A stretch of 64,000 nt of DNA from Sphingomonas sanxanigenens (GTDB lineage Bacteria; Pseudomonadota; Alphaproteobacteria; Sphingomonadales; Sphingomonadaceae), in assembly GCA_003240855.1 (NCBI GenBank), contig QFNN01000002.1:80398-144397 (forward strand). Direction: 5' to 3'. This document shows, piece by piece, positions 26,711 to 37,166 of the stretch. How positions within the stretch are numbered: position 1 is the stretch's first letter; each line of letters starts with the position of its first letter. Made by a program: the position numbers and the translations under genes. Under the pieces are notes generated by a model. The model did not search any database. It was not told the DNA's origin and saw only the letters and a program-made list of their open reading frames with translations.

Positions 26711-27373
26711 TCACTGGCACAAGCCCGCCGCCGCAGCCAGCAAAGCCGCGTCGTCGGGCGTCGCCGCGATCGCGCGGGCGGCCCAGCCTTCGCCCGCCGC
26801 CTCGGCCGTCGCGGCGCTGATCGCCGCTATTCTCACGTCGCTGCGCGCGGGAACGCATGCGGCGAAGGTTCGGGCGGCGCGCGGCGAATGGAGCAGCGCG
26901 ACATGCTCCGCGGCATCGGCGAGAGAGGGCGGCGGATCGATCACATTCGCGCGATAGACCGCGATCGCGTCGATCTTCAGCGCGCCCGGATCGAAGTCGC
27001 GGCGATCGATCCCGCAGAGATGGACGATGCGCCGCCGGCCGTCACGCGCCATCATCGCGGCCAGCCCTTGCGCGTCGCCCGGTCCGATCCGGGCATCGGA
27101 CAGCCCCGCGAGCGCCAGCGCCTCGGCGGTTCGCCCGCCGACTGCGTAGAGCGGCAGTCCGGCATAGAGATGCAAGGCGTCGCCGGCCATGCGCGCGGCA
27201 TTGGCGCTGGTTATCATCAGCGCGTCATATCGGTTCGGATCGGGCGGCGCCCAGCCGACCGCGCCGATCGCGAACAATGGCCTCACCTCGGCTTTCAGCC
27301 CCAGCCGAGCGGCGGCGCGCGCGGTTTCCGACGCGCCCGGTTCGGGGCGAAGGATAAGCAGCGGACGGCTCAT
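26711..27373 (-). CDS. hemD: Uroporphyrinogen-III synthase
   Basis: HemD cyclises hydroxymethylbilane with inversion of ring D in tetrapyrrole synthesis. The 220-residue protein opens MSRPLLILRPEPGASETA, which contains the RP..AA-type start of the family. It has two alternating domains, with segments DALMITSANAARM, LYAVGGRTAEA and the second-domain HVALLHSPRAARTFA. The family is poorly conserved, and the call leans on these segments and on the four-base overlap with hemC (27370-27373). Confidence 0.88.
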   Translation of the reverse strand: MSRPLLILRPEPGASETARAAARLGLKAEVRPLFAIGAVGWAPPDPNRYDALMITSANAARMAGDALHLYAGLPLYAVGGRTAEALALAGLSDARIGPGDAQGLAAMMARDGRRRIVHLCGIDRRDFDPGALKIDAIAVYRANVIDPPPSLADAAEHVALLHSPRAARTFAACVPARSDVRIAAISAATAEAAGEGWAARAIAATPDDAALLAAAAGLCQ

Positions 27374-28281
27374 CCCGTGAACAGCGCGCGGACCGATTTG
27401 GGCGACTGTTCGAGCAGGCGACGCGCGAGGATCGCCGGTTCGCCGCCATGGAGAATCAGCGTCTCGTCCTTCACGCAGCTTGATCCGTCGGGCGCATAGA
27501 CCGCGCCGCGCAGGTGAATCCCTTTCGCTCCCGATGTTGCAAGCGCCGCGATCGGCGATCGGCAATCGCCGCCCAGCGCGAGGAGAAGCGCGCGTTCGGC
27601 GCGGACGCACGCGCTGGTCGGCGCATGGTCGATCGCGCGCAGCCATTCGATCATGCGGTCGTCCGCTGCGCGGGCCTCGATGCCCACCGCCCCCTGCGCC
27701 GGCGCGGGCAGCATCGTGCCGATCTCTATCGCGACGCCGATGTCGGCGCGGCCCAGCCGGTCGAGCCCGGCGGCCGCGAGCAATGTCGCTTCCGCCTCGC
27801 CGAGATCGAGCCGCGCGAGCCGCGTATCGACATTGCCCCGAAAGGAAATGATCGACAGGTCCGGCCGCAGGTTGAGCAGTTGCGCGGCGCGCCGCGGCGA
27901 ACTGGTGCCGACGCGCGCGCTTTCGGGCAGCGCCGCGATCGATTCCGCGCCGATCAGCCGGTCGCGCACGTCCGCGCGCGGCAACATCGCCGCGATCGCG
28001 ATCGCGGCCGGGCGGATCGTCTCGACATCCTTCATCGAGTGGACGGCGAAATCGATCTCCTTCGCCATCAGCGCGCGATCGAGTTCTTTGGTCCACAGCG
28101 CCTTGCCGCCGACCTCGGCCAGCGGACGGTCCTGGATGCGGTCGCCGCTCGTGCGGATCGGCACGATCTCGACATCCTCGGCGGCGATGCCGTGCGCCTC
28201 GCCCAGCGCGCGGGCGACCATATGCGCCTGTGTGAGAGCCAGCGGGGAACCGCGCGTGCCGAGCCTGACGGGTATATTCAT
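27370..28281 (-). CDS. hemC: Hydroxymethylbilane synthase (porphobilinogen deaminase)
   Basis: HemC polymerises four porphobilinogens into the linear tetrapyrrole. The 303 residues include the N-terminal RLGTRGSPLALTQA, active-site KELDRALMAKEIDFAVHSMKD, VGTSSPRRAAQL and FRGNVDTRL. The dipyrromethane cofactor region occurs later, with GGDCRSPIAALAT containing the attachment cysteine. The gene starts 45 bp from the divergent tsaD, so the two promoters are closely packed. It leads hemC-hemD-Mic60-like. Confidence 0.96.
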   Translation of the reverse strand: MNIPVRLGTRGSPLALTQAHMVARALGEAHGIAAEDVEIVPIRTSGDRIQDRPLAEVGGKALWTKELDRALMAKEIDFAVHSMKDVETIRPAAIAIAAMLPRADVRDRLIGAESIAALPESARVGTSSPRRAAQLLNLRPDLSIISFRGNVDTRLARLDLGEAEATLLAAAGLDRLGRADIGVAIEIGTMLPAPAQGAVGIEARAADDRMIEWLRAIDHAPTSACVRAERALLLALGGDCRSPIAALATSGAKGIHLRGAVYAPDGSSCVKDETLILHGGEPAILARRLLEQSPKSVRALFTG

Positions 28282-28326
28282 GTCGCATAGCCCTTATCGC
28301 CAGGCGGCCGCTTTGTGAAATAGCGG

Positions 28327-29382
28327 ATGAACGACTATCTGCGCGGCATGGCGATCATTCTTGGACTCGAATCAAGCTGCGACGAAACGGCGGCGGCGCT
28401 CGTCACCACCGATCGGCAGGTGTTGGCGCACCGGCTGGCGGGGCAGGAGGCGCATCATCGCCCCTATGGCGGCGTCGTGCCCGAAATCGCGGCGCGCGCG
28501 CATGTCGAGATACTGGCGCCGCTGGTCGAGCAGGCGCTGGGCGATGCGGGGCTGAAGCTCGCCGATGTTGACGCCATAGCGGCAACGGCGGGGCCCGGGC
28601 TGATCGGCGGCGTGATGGTCGGGCTGGTGACGGGCAAGGCGCTGGCGCATGCGGCGGGCAAGCCGCTGGTCGCGGTCAATCATCTGGAGGGTCATGCGCT
28701 GTCGCCGCGCCTCGCCGATCCCGCGCTGCGCTTTCCCTATCTGCTGCTGCTTGTCTCGGGCGGCCATTGCCAGTTGCTTTTCGTCGAAGGCGTGGGGCGC
28801 TACCGGCGGCTGGCGACGACGATTGACGACGCGGCGGGCGAGGCGTTCGACAAGACGGCGAAGCTTCTCGGGCTCGGCTTTCCGGGCGGCCCGGCGGTGG
28901 AGAAGGCGGCGGTGCTGGGCGATTCCAGGGCGATCCGTTTCCCGCGCCCGCTGCTCGGCACGCGCGAACCCCATTTCTCCTTCGCGGGATTGAAGAGCGC
29001 GGTGCTGCGCGCGCGCGACGCCGGGACGCACAGCGCCGAGGATATCGCCGCCAGCTTCCAGGCTGCGGTGATCGACTGTTTGGTCGATCGCACGAAGAAG
29101 GCGATTGCGCGCGCGCCGGGCGCGACTGCGCTGGTCGTTGCTGGCGGCGTCGCGGCGAACGCGCCGATCCGCGACGCGCTGGAGGCGTTGGCGCACGGGC
29201 ATGATCTGCCTTTCGTCGCGCCGCCGCTCTGGCTGTGCACCGATAATGCGGCGATGATCGGCTGGGCGGGGGCGGAGCGTTTCGCCGCCGGCTACAGCGA
29301 CGGGCTCGATACGCCGGCGCACGCGCGCTGGCCGCTCGATCCGGATGCGGAGGCAGTGCGCGGCGCGGGGGTGAAGGCATGA
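28327..29382 (+). CDS. tsaD: tRNA N6-adenosine threonylcarbamoyltransferase TsaD
   Basis: TsaD moves threonylcarbamoyl onto A37 of ANN-decoding tRNAs in the TsaBDE complex. The 351-residue (or 344-residue) protein has the N-terminal [12 protein letters not shown], the metal-binding NHLEGH (His pair), [10 protein letters not shown], the [11 protein letters not shown] segment and the late [11 protein letters not shown]. The ATG at 28327 is the first; the ATG at 28348 ([13 protein letters not shown]) fits family N-termini equally well, and neither has a strong ribosome site. It overlaps gpsA by four bases (ATGA). Confidence 0.96.
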   Translation: MNDYLRGMAIILGLESSCDETAAALVTTDRQVLAHRLAGQEAHHRPYGGVVPEIAARAHVEILAPLVEQALGDAGLKLADVDAIAATAGPGLIGGVMVGLVTGKALAHAAGKPLVAVNHLEGHALSPRLADPALRFPYLLLLVSGGHCQLLFVEGVGRYRRLATTIDDAAGEAFDKTAKLLGLGFPGGPAVEKAAVLGDSRAIRFPRPLLGTREPHFSFAGLKSAVLRARDAGTHSAEDIAASFQAAVIDCLVDRTKKAIARAPGATALVVAGGVAANAPIRDALEALAHGHDLPFVAPPLWLCTDNAAMIGWAGAERFAAGYSDGLDTPAHARWPLDPDAEAVRGAGVKA

Positions 29383-30356
29383 CGATCGGCGTGGTCGGGG
29401 CGGGCGCGTGGGGCACGGCGCTGGCGCAGGTGATGGCGGGCGACGGCAGCGACGTGCTGATCTGGGCGCGCGAGCCCGAAGTGGTCGAGGCCGTCAACCG
29501 CGATCGGGTCAACAGCCTGTTCCTGCCCGATCGGCCCTTGTCTCCCCGGATTCGCGCGACGGGCGAGCTGGATGATTTGAATGGCTGCGAAGCGCTGCTG
29601 ATCGTCGTCCCCGCGCAGCATCTGCGGAGCGTGCTGTCGGGTCTGACGCCGGGGACGGCGCCGCTGGTGCTCTGCTCCAAGGGCATTGAGGCGGGATCGA
29701 TGCTGCTGCTGAGCGAAGTCGCCGCAGCGCTTCATCCGGAGGCGACGGTCGCCGCGCTTTCCGGGCCGACCTTCGCGTTCGAGGTCGCAGGCGGCCTGCC
29801 CACCGCCGTCACGCTCGCGGCGGAGCAAGACCATGTCGCGGCGGCGCTCGCGGCGCGTTTCGCGCGGCCGACCTTCCGTCCCTATGCCTCGACGGACCTT
29901 GTCGGCGCGGAGATTGGCGGGGCGGTCAAGAATGTGCTCGCCATCGCCTGCGGCGTCGTCGAAGGGTTGCGCCTCGGCCAGAATGCGCGTGCGGCGCTGA
30001 TCAGCCGGGGCTTTGCCGAAATGACGCGCTTCGGCATGGCGCGCGGTGCGCGGGCGGAGACGCTGGCGGGCCTTTCGGGGCTGGGCGATCTCGTCCTCAC
30101 CTGCTCGTCGACCAGTTCGCGCAATTTCTCGCTGGGCAAGGGGCTGGGCGAGGGGCAGAGCGCCGCCGCGCTGCTCGCCGACCGCCGCACCGTGGCCGAA
30201 GGCGCCTTCACCGCTCCGGTGCTGCGCGAAGCGGCGAGGGCCGCCGGGGTCGAAATGCCTGTCGTCGATGCGGTCTGCGCTCTGCTCGACGGCCATGTCG
30301 ATGCGCCGCGCGTGGCGGAGGCCTTGCTGTCGCGCCCGCTGCGCGTCGAGGGCTGA
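29379..30356 (+). CDS. gpsA: Glycerol-3-phosphate dehydrogenase [NAD(P)+]
   Basis: GpsA reduces dihydroxyacetone phosphate to sn-glycerol-3-phosphate for phospholipid synthesis. The 325-residue protein has the nucleotide motif [14 protein letters not shown] at the start, the CSKGIE segment, [10 protein letters not shown] and a catalytic-lysine region [13 protein letters not shown]. It ends with the [11 protein letters not shown] helix region. Overlap with tsaD (ATGA) indicates translational coupling. Its stop is four bases from the convergent AsmA gene. Confidence 0.96.
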   Translation: MTIGVVGAGAWGTALAQVMAGDGSDVLIWAREPEVVEAVNRDRVNSLFLPDRPLSPRIRATGELDDLNGCEALLIVVPAQHLRSVLSGLTPGTAPLVLCSKGIEAGSMLLLSEVAAALHPEATVAALSGPTFAFEVAGGLPTAVTLAAEQDHVAAALAARFARPTFRPYASTDLVGAEIGGAVKNVLAIACGVVEGLRLGQNARAALISRGFAEMTRFGMARGARAETLAGLSGLGDLVLTCSSTSSRNFSLGKGLGEGQSAAALLADRRTVAEGAFTAPVLREAARAAGVEMPVVDAVCALLDGHVDAPRVAEALLSRPLRVEG

Positions 30357-30359
30357 GGT

Positions 30360-32198
30360 TCAGTTCGCCAGCGCGCGGGCGATCAGCCCGTTGCAGTCGG
30401 CATCGGTCGCCAGCGGCGACTGCCCGCCCGCGATCGCCTTGCCCAGCAAGCGCAGCAGCATCTTTTCCTTCTTCACTCTGGGCGGGAAGGCGACGGGATT
30501 CTTGATCGTCCCGCCGAAAGGCAAGGGCTTGTCGTAGCGCAGCGGGCTCTTTTTCTTTGGCGCTCCGATCGCGCTGCCGTCGAGTTTCTCGGTCGCGAGG
30601 CTGATCGTCCCGCTGATCGTCGCCTGCGACCGTGTCGTGTCGATGATCAGCGGATTCAGCCTGCCCAGCCCGTTGGCCACGTCGAGCCGCAATATCAGGC
30701 AGCGCAGCCCGGCCACCTTGTCCTTACTGACGATCAGCCCGCGCGCAATGTCCATGCCGATGAATGAGGCGAGCCGCGCGGGCAGTTCGCCGTCGCGCGC
30801 GGTGATCGCGACCATTCCGCTCGAATCGCCGATCGCGGCGCGCAGCCGCCTCCCGCGCCCCGTGAGCCGCGCGCGCGCCTCGAGCTCGCCTGAAAAGTCG
30901 CTTTCGCCGGCCAGGCTGGCAAGCGTCGCACCGCGCATGGCGAGGTCGAGGCGCATCACTGGCGGATCGCTCCTGCGCTGATCGACGGTCATCCGGCCGA
31001 CCAGTCGCCCGCGCGGCATGGTCAGCGTCAGCGGCGCGACGGTCAGCAACCCGTGGTCGAGCGCGATGCGCGTCTTGAGCGAGACGAAAGGCGTCGGCTG
31101 CGCCCATAGCAGCCTGGCGACGCTGACATCGATATGCCCGTCGGTATGCATCATGTGCTTGAGGTCGATGGCGGTGTCGGGGATCAGCCTCGGCCCCAGC
31201 TTGCGCCGCCGCGCTGCGCCGATCGCGCGACTCCTGGCATTGGCCAGATCGTCGAAATCGAAGCGCTGCGATGTCGCGCGGCCCTCGATGATGCTTCGCC
31301 CGTCGCGCTTCCTGACGGTCACTTCCCCCCGCAGGTCCGATAGGCCCACCGTCCCGGCCAGATGAGTGACCGTCCAGTCGCGCCCGTCATGCCGCGCGTC
31401 GGCGGACAGCGTCACCGGCTGCGTCCCCGGCAGCCCCGCTTCGATGATCGCATCGAGATATTTCAGATCCTGACCGCTCGCGGCGACATGGACGGTCATG
31501 TGCGCGGCGTCGAACGGGGCGTCCATAACGCCACTGGCGCGCATGGACAGCGCTTCGCCCTTGATCGTCGCGGCGAAGGGCCAGGGCGCCGCCGGGCCGC
31601 CGCCGATCGGCGCGCCGGCTACGCCGATCCGCACCGGAGCCCCCAGAACCGCACCCGTCCCGCCCAGCAGGAAGCCGCGCCTGTCGAATCGCGCCTGCGC
31701 ATTGAACCGGCGGTTTCGCTTCGCGTCGACATAGCTGATGGCCGCATTGCTGATGCGCACCGTTTCCAGCCGCAGCGGCTGTCCAGGCTCCGCCTCGGGC
31801 TTGCGCTCGCGCCGCCAGTTCTCGCGCCCGCCCGCGTCGCGGATGAGGTTGAGCGCCAGCCCGTCGACCGCGATCTCGCTCGGTTCGACGCGCCTGTCGA
31901 TCAGCGGCGGCAGCGGCAGGCGGATGGTGATCGTCCGGGCTTCGATCAGTTTGCCCGGACCCGCCCAGCCGGGCTGCGCGATCGCAAGATCATGGATCGC
32001 AATGCGCGGGGTCAGGGTGAAATGATCGATGCGCTCGATCGCGCCGATGCTGGCGGGCGCGCCGATCGAATCGGACAGCGCCTTTTCGACGCGGGGCTTG
32101 AGCCAGCCGATCGGCGCGAGCGCCGCAGCCAGCAGCGCTGCGAGCAGGATCAGCATGATCCCGCCGACGCTCCACAGCGCTATTCTGGCTGGCTTCAA
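30360..32198 (-). CDS. AsmA-family inner-membrane-anchored protein
   Basis: The 612-residue protein has one N-terminal membrane helix (about 6-28, [20 protein letters not shown]). A long beta-rich periplasmic body follows, with the AsmA start [20 protein letters not shown] and repeats such as [21 protein letters not shown]. AsmA-like proteins are thought to form periplasm-spanning lipid conduits, but this member's cargo is unknown. The start is TTG at 32198, supported by GGGGAGGAGG about ten bases upstream. The longer frame reads through the adjacent DUF1674 gene. It converges with gpsA and follows the SDHAF4-like gene by 23 bp. Confidence 0.85.
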   Translation of the reverse strand: MKPARIALWSVGGIMLILLAALLAAALAPIGWLKPRVEKALSDSIGAPASIGAIERIDHFTLTPRIAIHDLAIAQPGWAGPGKLIEARTITIRLPLPPLIDRRVEPSEIAVDGLALNLIRDAGGRENWRRERKPEAEPGQPLRLETVRISNAAISYVDAKRNRRFNAQARFDRRGFLLGGTGAVLGAPVRIGVAGAPIGGGPAAPWPFAATIKGEALSMRASGVMDAPFDAAHMTVHVAASGQDLKYLDAIIEAGLPGTQPVTLSADARHDGRDWTVTHLAGTVGLSDLRGEVTVRKRDGRSIIEGRATSQRFDFDDLANARSRAIGAARRRKLGPRLIPDTAIDLKHMMHTDGHIDVSVARLLWAQPTPFVSLKTRIALDHGLLTVAPLTLTMPRGRLVGRMTVDQRRSDPPVMRLDLAMRGATLASLAGESDFSGELEARARLTGRGRRLRAAIGDSSGMVAITARDGELPARLASFIGMDIARGLIVSKDKVAGLRCLILRLDVANGLGRLNPLIIDTTRSQATISGTISLATEKLDGSAIGAPKKKSPLRYDKPLPFGGTIKNPVAFPPRVKKEKMLLRLLGKAIAGGQSPLATDADCNGLIARALAN

Positions 32199-32221
32199 GC
32201 GGTCGGCCCCTCCTCCCCGCG

Positions 32222-32383
32222 CTAGAAATCGACGGCAACGCCTTTCAGTTCCCAGTCGCCATAGCGCGTCGGATCCTTGTCCAGCGGATCGCTGGCCGGC
32301 TGCGTGACAGGCTCGGGCTGCGGCACGGGCGGGCTTTTCGACAGATAGGCGGGCGGCTTCACATGGGCGGGCCGGCGGCTCAT
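32222..32383 (-). CDS. DUF1674 / SDHAF4-like succinate dehydrogenase assembly factor
   Basis: A 53-residue protein begins [16 protein letters not shown] and ends with the family hallmark [17 protein letters not shown]. In mitochondria this C-terminal motif belongs to SDHAF4, which binds flavinated SdhA during complex II assembly, and bacterial DUF1674 members are believed to do the same. The proline-rich first 35 residues are probably disordered. No sdh genes are in the window. It lies 23 bp upstream of the AsmA gene on the same strand and is divergent from htpX. Confidence 0.9.
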   Translation of the reverse strand: MSRRPAHVKPPAYLSKSPPVPQPEPVTQPASDPLDKDPTRYGDWELKGVAVDF

Positions 32384-32455
32384 GGCATTTTCTTTCGGCT
32401 GTTGCGGGCGTGGTCGCTTGCCCCCACATTGGGCGCGAGGAGACGAGGACGCAAG

Positions 32456-33403
32456 ATGAACGGCTTCAAGACGACCATGCTGCTGGCGGCGCTGACGGCG
32501 TTGTTCATGGCGCTTGGCTATACGCTGGGCGGCGGCGGCGGCGCGGTGATCGCGCTTGTGGTCGCGGCGGGGATGAACCTCTTCACCTTCTGGAACGCCG
32601 ATCGGATCGTGCTGGCGATGCACAATGCGCGCGAGGTCGATATGGCGATCGCGCCCGAACTGGTCGGCGTCGTGCAGGGGCTGGCGCAGCGCGCCGGCCT
32701 GCCGATGCCGCGCGTCTATCTGATCGACGACGATCATCCCAACGCCTTCGCCACCGGGCGCGATCCCGATCATGCCGCCGTCGCCGCGACCACCGGGCTG
32801 CTTGCGATGCTGACCCGTGACGAGGTCGCCGGGGTGATGGCGCATGAACTTGCGCATGTCCGCCACCGCGATACGCTGGTGATGACGATGGTGGCGACGA
32901 TCGCCGGCGCCATCTCGATGCTCGCTAATTTCGGCCTGTTCTTCCGTGGCGGGGGTGATAATCGCGGCAACATGCTCGCCAGCCTCCTCGCCGTGATCGT
33001 CGCGCCCTTCGCCGCGATGATCGTCCAGATGGCGATCAGCCGGCAGCGCGAATATGGCGCCGATCGCGGCGGGGCCGAGATTTCGGGCAATCCGCGCGCG
33101 CTGGCTTCGGCGCTCGCCAAGATTTCCAGCGGCGCGGCGCGCATTCCCAATCCGGTGGTGGAACGCAATCCGGCCGCCGCTTCGCTCTATATCGTGCCCG
33201 CGCTCGCCGGGAGCGGGGATAGCTGGTTTTCAACGCATCCCGACACGCAGAACCGCATCGAAGCGCTTGAAGAGATTGCGATGGAGATGGGTCAGCTTCC
33301 GCCCTCGCCGCCGCCTTCGTCGGTCGGTCGGCGCGCCTCTGCATTGTCGCCGTTTCCCGTCCGCCGGCGCGGCAGCGCCCTCGATCCGCTGCGCCGCAAT
33401 TGA
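32456..33403 (+). CDS. htpX: Membrane metalloprotease HtpX
   Basis: HtpX is a zinc endopeptidase that helps clear damaged membrane proteins. The 315 residues have two N-terminal membrane segments (about 5-45), the zinc site [12 protein letters not shown] with HExxH, two further membrane segments (about 145-205), and the third-ligand region [13 protein letters not shown]. The last 35 residues are a Pro/Arg/Ser-rich tail ([17 protein letters not shown]) not typical of HtpX and probably disordered. The start at ATG 32456 follows GAGGACGCAAG. The stop overlaps the TTG start of rsmB (TTGA). Confidence 0.94.
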   Translation: MNGFKTTMLLAALTALFMALGYTLGGGGGAVIALVVAAGMNLFTFWNADRIVLAMHNAREVDMAIAPELVGVVQGLAQRAGLPMPRVYLIDDDHPNAFATGRDPDHAAVAATTGLLAMLTRDEVAGVMAHELAHVRHRDTLVMTMVATIAGAISMLANFGLFFRGGGDNRGNMLASLLAVIVAPFAAMIVQMAISRQREYGADRGGAEISGNPRALASALAKISSGAARIPNPVVERNPAAASLYIVPALAGSGDSWFSTHPDTQNRIEALEEIAMEMGQLPPSPPPSSVGRRASALSPFPVRRRGSALDPLRRN

Positions 33404-34653
33404 GCGCGCCTTCCGAAGCCCCCGGCGTCGCAACGCGCCGCGCAGCGCTGCGCCTGCTCGATTCGGTGCTGCGTCAGGGCCGCGCGCTCGAACATGCGCT
33501 CGGCCCCGCCACGCGCGAGCTGGAGCGCGCCGACGACCGCGCATTGGCCCATGCCATTGCGGCGGAAGTGCTGCGCCGCCTTCCCGATCTCGATGCGCTG
33601 ATCGACAGCGCGACGCAGAAGCGCCTTCCCGATGACGCCAAGGCGCGCTTCGCGCTGCGTATCGCGCTCGCGCAGGCCCTGTCGCTCGGCACCCCGCCGC
33701 ACGCCGCGATCTCCACGGTGCTGCCGCTTGTCGACGGCGGCCCGCGCAAGCTGGTCCACGGCGTGTTCGGCGCGTTGATGCGTCGCAAGGCGGTGCTCGC
33801 CGAAACTCCGTCGCTGCCGCGCAACGTCGCGCTGCGCTGGGGCGATGCCTGGGGCCGCGACATGGCCGACGCGGCTGCGGAGGCGATCGCCGCGCCGCCG
33901 CCGCTCGATCTGACGCTCGTTCCGGGCGCGCTCTGCCCCGAAGGCCTGTCGCTTGCGCCCGGCCATGTCCGTATTCCCTCGGCTGATGTGACCGCGCTCC
34001 CCGGCTATGCCGAGGGCGGCTGGTGGGTTCAGGATCTCGCCGCCTCGATCCCGGCGCGGCTGCTGGGGCAGGGGGAAGGCCGGCATGTGCTCGATCTCTG
34101 CGCTGCGCCGGGCGGCAAGACGATGCAGCTCGCGGCGGCTGGCTGGCGCGTCACTGCGGTCGAGCAGGCGCCAAGTCGTCTCGCGCGACTTCGCGAAAAT
34201 CTCGCGCGTACGGGCCTTTCCGCCGATCTGGTCGAAGCCGATGTGATGCATTGGATGCCCGCCGCTCCCGTCGATGCGCTGCTGCTCGATGCGCCGTGCA
34301 GCGCCACCGGCATTTTCCGCCGCCATCCCGACGTGCTTTACCGCGTCCGCGCCAAGGATATCGCGGCGATGGCCGAAATGCAGTCGGCGATGCTTGCGCG
34401 CGCGGCCGATTGGGTGAAGCCCGGCGGGCGGCTCGTCTACGCCACCTGCTCGCTTGAGCCTGTGGAAGGCGAGGCGCAGCTTGCCGCCTTCCTCGCCGGC
34501 CGGACTGACTACCGGCTCCTGCCGGTCGATCCCGCCGAGCTGCCGCAAAATATCTCGCCGACGGCGGGGCATGTCCGCACGCTTCCGACGATGCTGGCGG
34601 GCGAGGGCAGGCTCGACGGCTTCTTCATCGCACGGCTGATTCGTCAGGGCTGA
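33400..34653 (+). CDS. rsmB: 16S rRNA (cytosine-C5) methyltransferase RsmB (RsmB/NOP family)
   Basis: This SAM-dependent enzyme makes m5C in 16S rRNA (C967 in E. coli). The 417 residues have the N-terminal NusB-like domain (about 1-130). The methyltransferase core has motif [16 protein letters not shown] and the two catalytic cysteines in [17 protein letters not shown] and [12 protein letters not shown]. The N-terminal domain supports RsmB over other NOP-family enzymes such as RsmF. The start is TTG at 33400, overlapping the htpX stop as TTGA. A 47-bp gap follows before rpe. Confidence 0.9.
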   Translation: MSAPSEAPGVATRRAALRLLDSVLRQGRALEHALGPATRELERADDRALAHAIAAEVLRRLPDLDALIDSATQKRLPDDAKARFALRIALAQALSLGTPPHAAISTVLPLVDGGPRKLVHGVFGALMRRKAVLAETPSLPRNVALRWGDAWGRDMADAAAEAIAAPPPLDLTLVPGALCPEGLSLAPGHVRIPSADVTALPGYAEGGWWVQDLAASIPARLLGQGEGRHVLDLCAAPGGKTMQLAAAGWRVTAVEQAPSRLARLRENLARTGLSADLVEADVMHWMPAAPVDALLLDAPCSATGIFRRHPDVLYRVRAKDIAAMAEMQSAMLARAADWVKPGGRLVYATCSLEPVEGEAQLAAFLAGRTDYRLLPVDPAELPQNISPTAGHVRTLPTMLAGEGRLDGFFIARLIRQG

Positions 34654-34700
34654 AAAGCCGCTTTCAGTCGCTTGCCCCGATTCGCATGCCCGCGTAAGGC

Positions 34701-35372
34701 ATGGGCTCCATGACGTCGCCAGTTCGCATCGCCCCTTCGATCCTTTCGGCCGATTTCGCTCGGCTGGGCGAGGAGGTGCGCGCAATCGACGCAGCCGGGG
34801 CCGACTGGATTCATGTCGATGTGATGGACGGCCATTTCGTCCCCAATCTGACGATCGGGCCGGGCGTGGTGAAGGCGCTGCGCCCGCACACCGGCAAGCC
34901 GTTCGACGTTCATCTGATGATCTCGCCGGTCGATAATTTCCTCGATGCCTTCGCCGAGGCGGGGGCGGACAATATCACGGTTCATCCAGAGGCCGGCCCG
35001 CACGTTCATCGCACCGTCCAGCGTATCAAGGCGCTGGGCAAGTCGGCCGGAATCTCGCTCAACCCGGCGACCCCGGTCTCGACGCTCGATTATCTGATCG
35101 ACACGATCGATCTCGTGCTGATCATGAGCGTCAATCCCGGCTTCGGCGGTCAGAGCTTCATCGACAGCCAGCTCCGCAAGATCGAGGCGGTGCGCACGCT
35201 GATCGATCTGTCGGGCCGCGACATCCGGCTTGAGGTCGACGGCGGCATCGATGCCGAAACCGCGTCGCGCACGATCGCGGCGGGCGCCGACGTGCTGGTG
35301 GCCGGCACCGCGACCTTCAAAGGCGGCCCATCGGCCTATGCGGATAATATTCGCGGCCTGAGAGGCGGGTGA
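34701..35372 (+). CDS. rpe: Ribulose-phosphate 3-epimerase
   Basis: Rpe interconverts ribulose-5-phosphate and xylulose-5-phosphate in the pentose phosphate pathway. The 223-residue TIM barrel has [13 protein letters not shown], the metal site [30 protein letters not shown] and the phosphate loop DGGI. Starts at 34701 (MGSMTSP) and 34710 are both possible. It overlaps the following heparinase-like gene as GTGA, an unusual pairing of a sugar-phosphate enzyme with a polysaccharide-lyase-like protein. Confidence 0.95.
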   Translation: MGSMTSPVRIAPSILSADFARLGEEVRAIDAAGADWIHVDVMDGHFVPNLTIGPGVVKALRPHTGKPFDVHLMISPVDNFLDAFAEAGADNITVHPEAGPHVHRTVQRIKALGKSAGISLNPATPVSTLDYLIDTIDLVLIMSVNPGFGGQSFIDSQLRKIEAVRTLIDLSGRDIRLEVDGGIDAETASRTIAAGADVLVAGTATFKGGPSAYADNIRGLRGG

Positions 35373-37105
35373 CCAAGGTCACCCCGATCGATCCCGCCGC
35401 CGATGGGATCGAGGAGGGAAAGCGGCTCATCCGTCTCGATGGCGAGAAGGGCCAGTCGCTTGCCGAGCGCGCCGCCAATGCCTTCAATCGCCTGACCTGG
35501 CGTACGCCGCTCTACAGCTTTCGTCTGCGCGGCCGTTTCCCGCTCAAGCTGCGCGCCGTGCCCGACGATCCGATCATCGGCGATCTGCGCGCAGGCCAGT
35601 CGATGCTCGGCGGCGTGCTCAGCTACCGCGGCGAGAAGCTGGCGATCCGCGACCTCGATTTCACGACGCTTGCGGTATCGCCCGGGTTCGCCGCCTATCT
35701 GCACAGTTTCGCCTGGCTGCGCGATCTGTCGACCGCCGCGACCCGCGAACAGGGCGTTCCCGTGGCCGAGGCGATCATGCGCCGCTGGCTCGCGGTCCAT
35801 GGCGATCAGGTCGGCGGCACCGCCTGGCGTTATGACGTCACTGGCCAGCGCATCCTGTTCTGGGCCGCGCACGCGCCGCTGATCCTCTCCTCGCGCGATC
35901 TGATCTACCGCTCGTCGGTGCTCAACGGCCTCGCCCGCTTCGCCCGCCACCTCGATCGCGGCGCCGATCGCGCGCCGCCGGGGCTGGCGCGCGTCGCGGC
36001 ATGGTCGGGCGTGGTCGCAGCGGGGCTGCTTGTCCCCGGGGGCGAGCCGCGCCGCCATTTCGGCGAGGATGGGCTGACGCGCGCCTTGTCGAGCGCTTTC
36101 TACGACGATGGCGGCACGATCGATCGGTCGCCGACGGCTTTGCTCGACGGGATCGCGCTCCTCACCCTGCTTCGCGCCGTTTATGAGGCGCGCCGCGAGG
36201 AGCCTTTGCCGGCGATCCAGACGGTGCTGTCGCGCGCGGTCCCCGCGCTGCTCGGCGTCGCCCACGGCGATGGCGGGCTGACAAGCTGGCAGGGCGGCCT
36301 TCCTGTCGACGCCCAGCGCGTCGCGACGATCGTCGAGGCCAGCGGCGTGCGCGCCCGGCCGCTCCGGCAAGCCCGCGACTGGGGCTATCAGCGCCTCGCC
36401 GGGGGGGCGACGATGGTCAGCGTCGATGCCGCGCCGCCGCCCGTCAGCCGGCTTTCGGACGGCGGCTGCGCCTCGACGCTCGCGTTCGAGATGTCCGACG
36501 GCCCTAACCGCGTGATCGTAAGTTGCGGCGGCGCGCGCCACCGCGGCGCGAGTTTGCCCGCTGAGCTTGCCGAAGGGCTGCGCACCACCGCCGCACATTC
36601 GACGCTGGTGCTGGGCGACAGCAATTCGACCTCGATCCATGTCGACGGCAGCCTCGGGCGCGGCGTCGGCGAAGTCGAGATCGACCGGCAGGAGACCGAG
36701 GCTGGCAGCCGGCTCGAAGGCAGTCACGACGGTTATGCGCGCAAGTTGGGCTTCACCCATCGCCGCCAGATTGCGCTGTCCTCCGACGGGCGGGAACTGC
36801 GCGGCGAGGATGTTCTGATCCCCGCCGGGCGTAAGCGCTTCCGCCGTTCGACCGCTTTCGCAATCCGCTTTCATCTCGCGCCGGGGATCGAGGCGACTCC
36901 CACCGCCGACGGGCAGGGCGCTCTGCTCCGCATTCCCGACGGCGCACTGTGGCAGTTCCGCGCCGCCGGGGGTGGACTTGCGATCGAGGACAGCCTGTGG
37001 GTCGATCCCGCCGGGCGGCCGCAACCGACGCTCCAGCTCGTCGTCAGCGGCGAGACGCCGGGCGGCGGCGCCAATGTCGGCTGGCTGTTTCGTCGGGCTG
37101 GCTGA
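35369..37105 (+). CDS. Heparinase II/III-like protein
   Basis: The 578-residue protein has an N-terminal all-alpha toroid-type region (about 60-340, e.g. [28 protein letters not shown]) and a C-terminal beta-sandwich typical of heparinase II/III-like proteins. The latter region includes [18 protein letters not shown] and [19 protein letters not shown], the HDGY-type signature. No signal peptide is seen, so it may act in the cytoplasm. The substrate is unknown; alphaproteobacterial members of this type are widespread and conserved. It begins with GTG at 35369, overlapping the rpe stop. Confidence 0.85.
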   Translation: MTKVTPIDPAADGIEEGKRLIRLDGEKGQSLAERAANAFNRLTWRTPLYSFRLRGRFPLKLRAVPDDPIIGDLRAGQSMLGGVLSYRGEKLAIRDLDFTTLAVSPGFAAYLHSFAWLRDLSTAATREQGVPVAEAIMRRWLAVHGDQVGGTAWRYDVTGQRILFWAAHAPLILSSRDLIYRSSVLNGLARFARHLDRGADRAPPGLARVAAWSGVVAAGLLVPGGEPRRHFGEDGLTRALSSAFYDDGGTIDRSPTALLDGIALLTLLRAVYEARREEPLPAIQTVLSRAVPALLGVAHGDGGLTSWQGGLPVDAQRVATIVEASGVRARPLRQARDWGYQRLAGGATMVSVDAAPPPVSRLSDGGCASTLAFEMSDGPNRVIVSCGGARHRGASLPAELAEGLRTTAAHSTLVLGDSNSTSIHVDGSLGRGVGEVEIDRQETEAGSRLEGSHDGYARKLGFTHRRQIALSSDGRELRGEDVLIPAGRKRFRRSTAFAIRFHLAPGIEATPTADGQGALLRIPDGALWQFRAAGGGLAIEDSLWVDPAGRPQPTLQLVVSGETPGGGANVGWLFRRAG

Positions 37106-37166
37106 TCCGGGCGCGCGCCGGCTTTTGAACGCTGTCCTACAGCAACAGGCCGATGTTAAACCGGGG

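Noticed and set aside
26711..28288. A 525-residue minus-strand frame covering hemC and hemD
   Set aside because: The first part is hemC read in the wrong frame and Arg-rich. hemC and hemD are separate genes overlapping by four bases.
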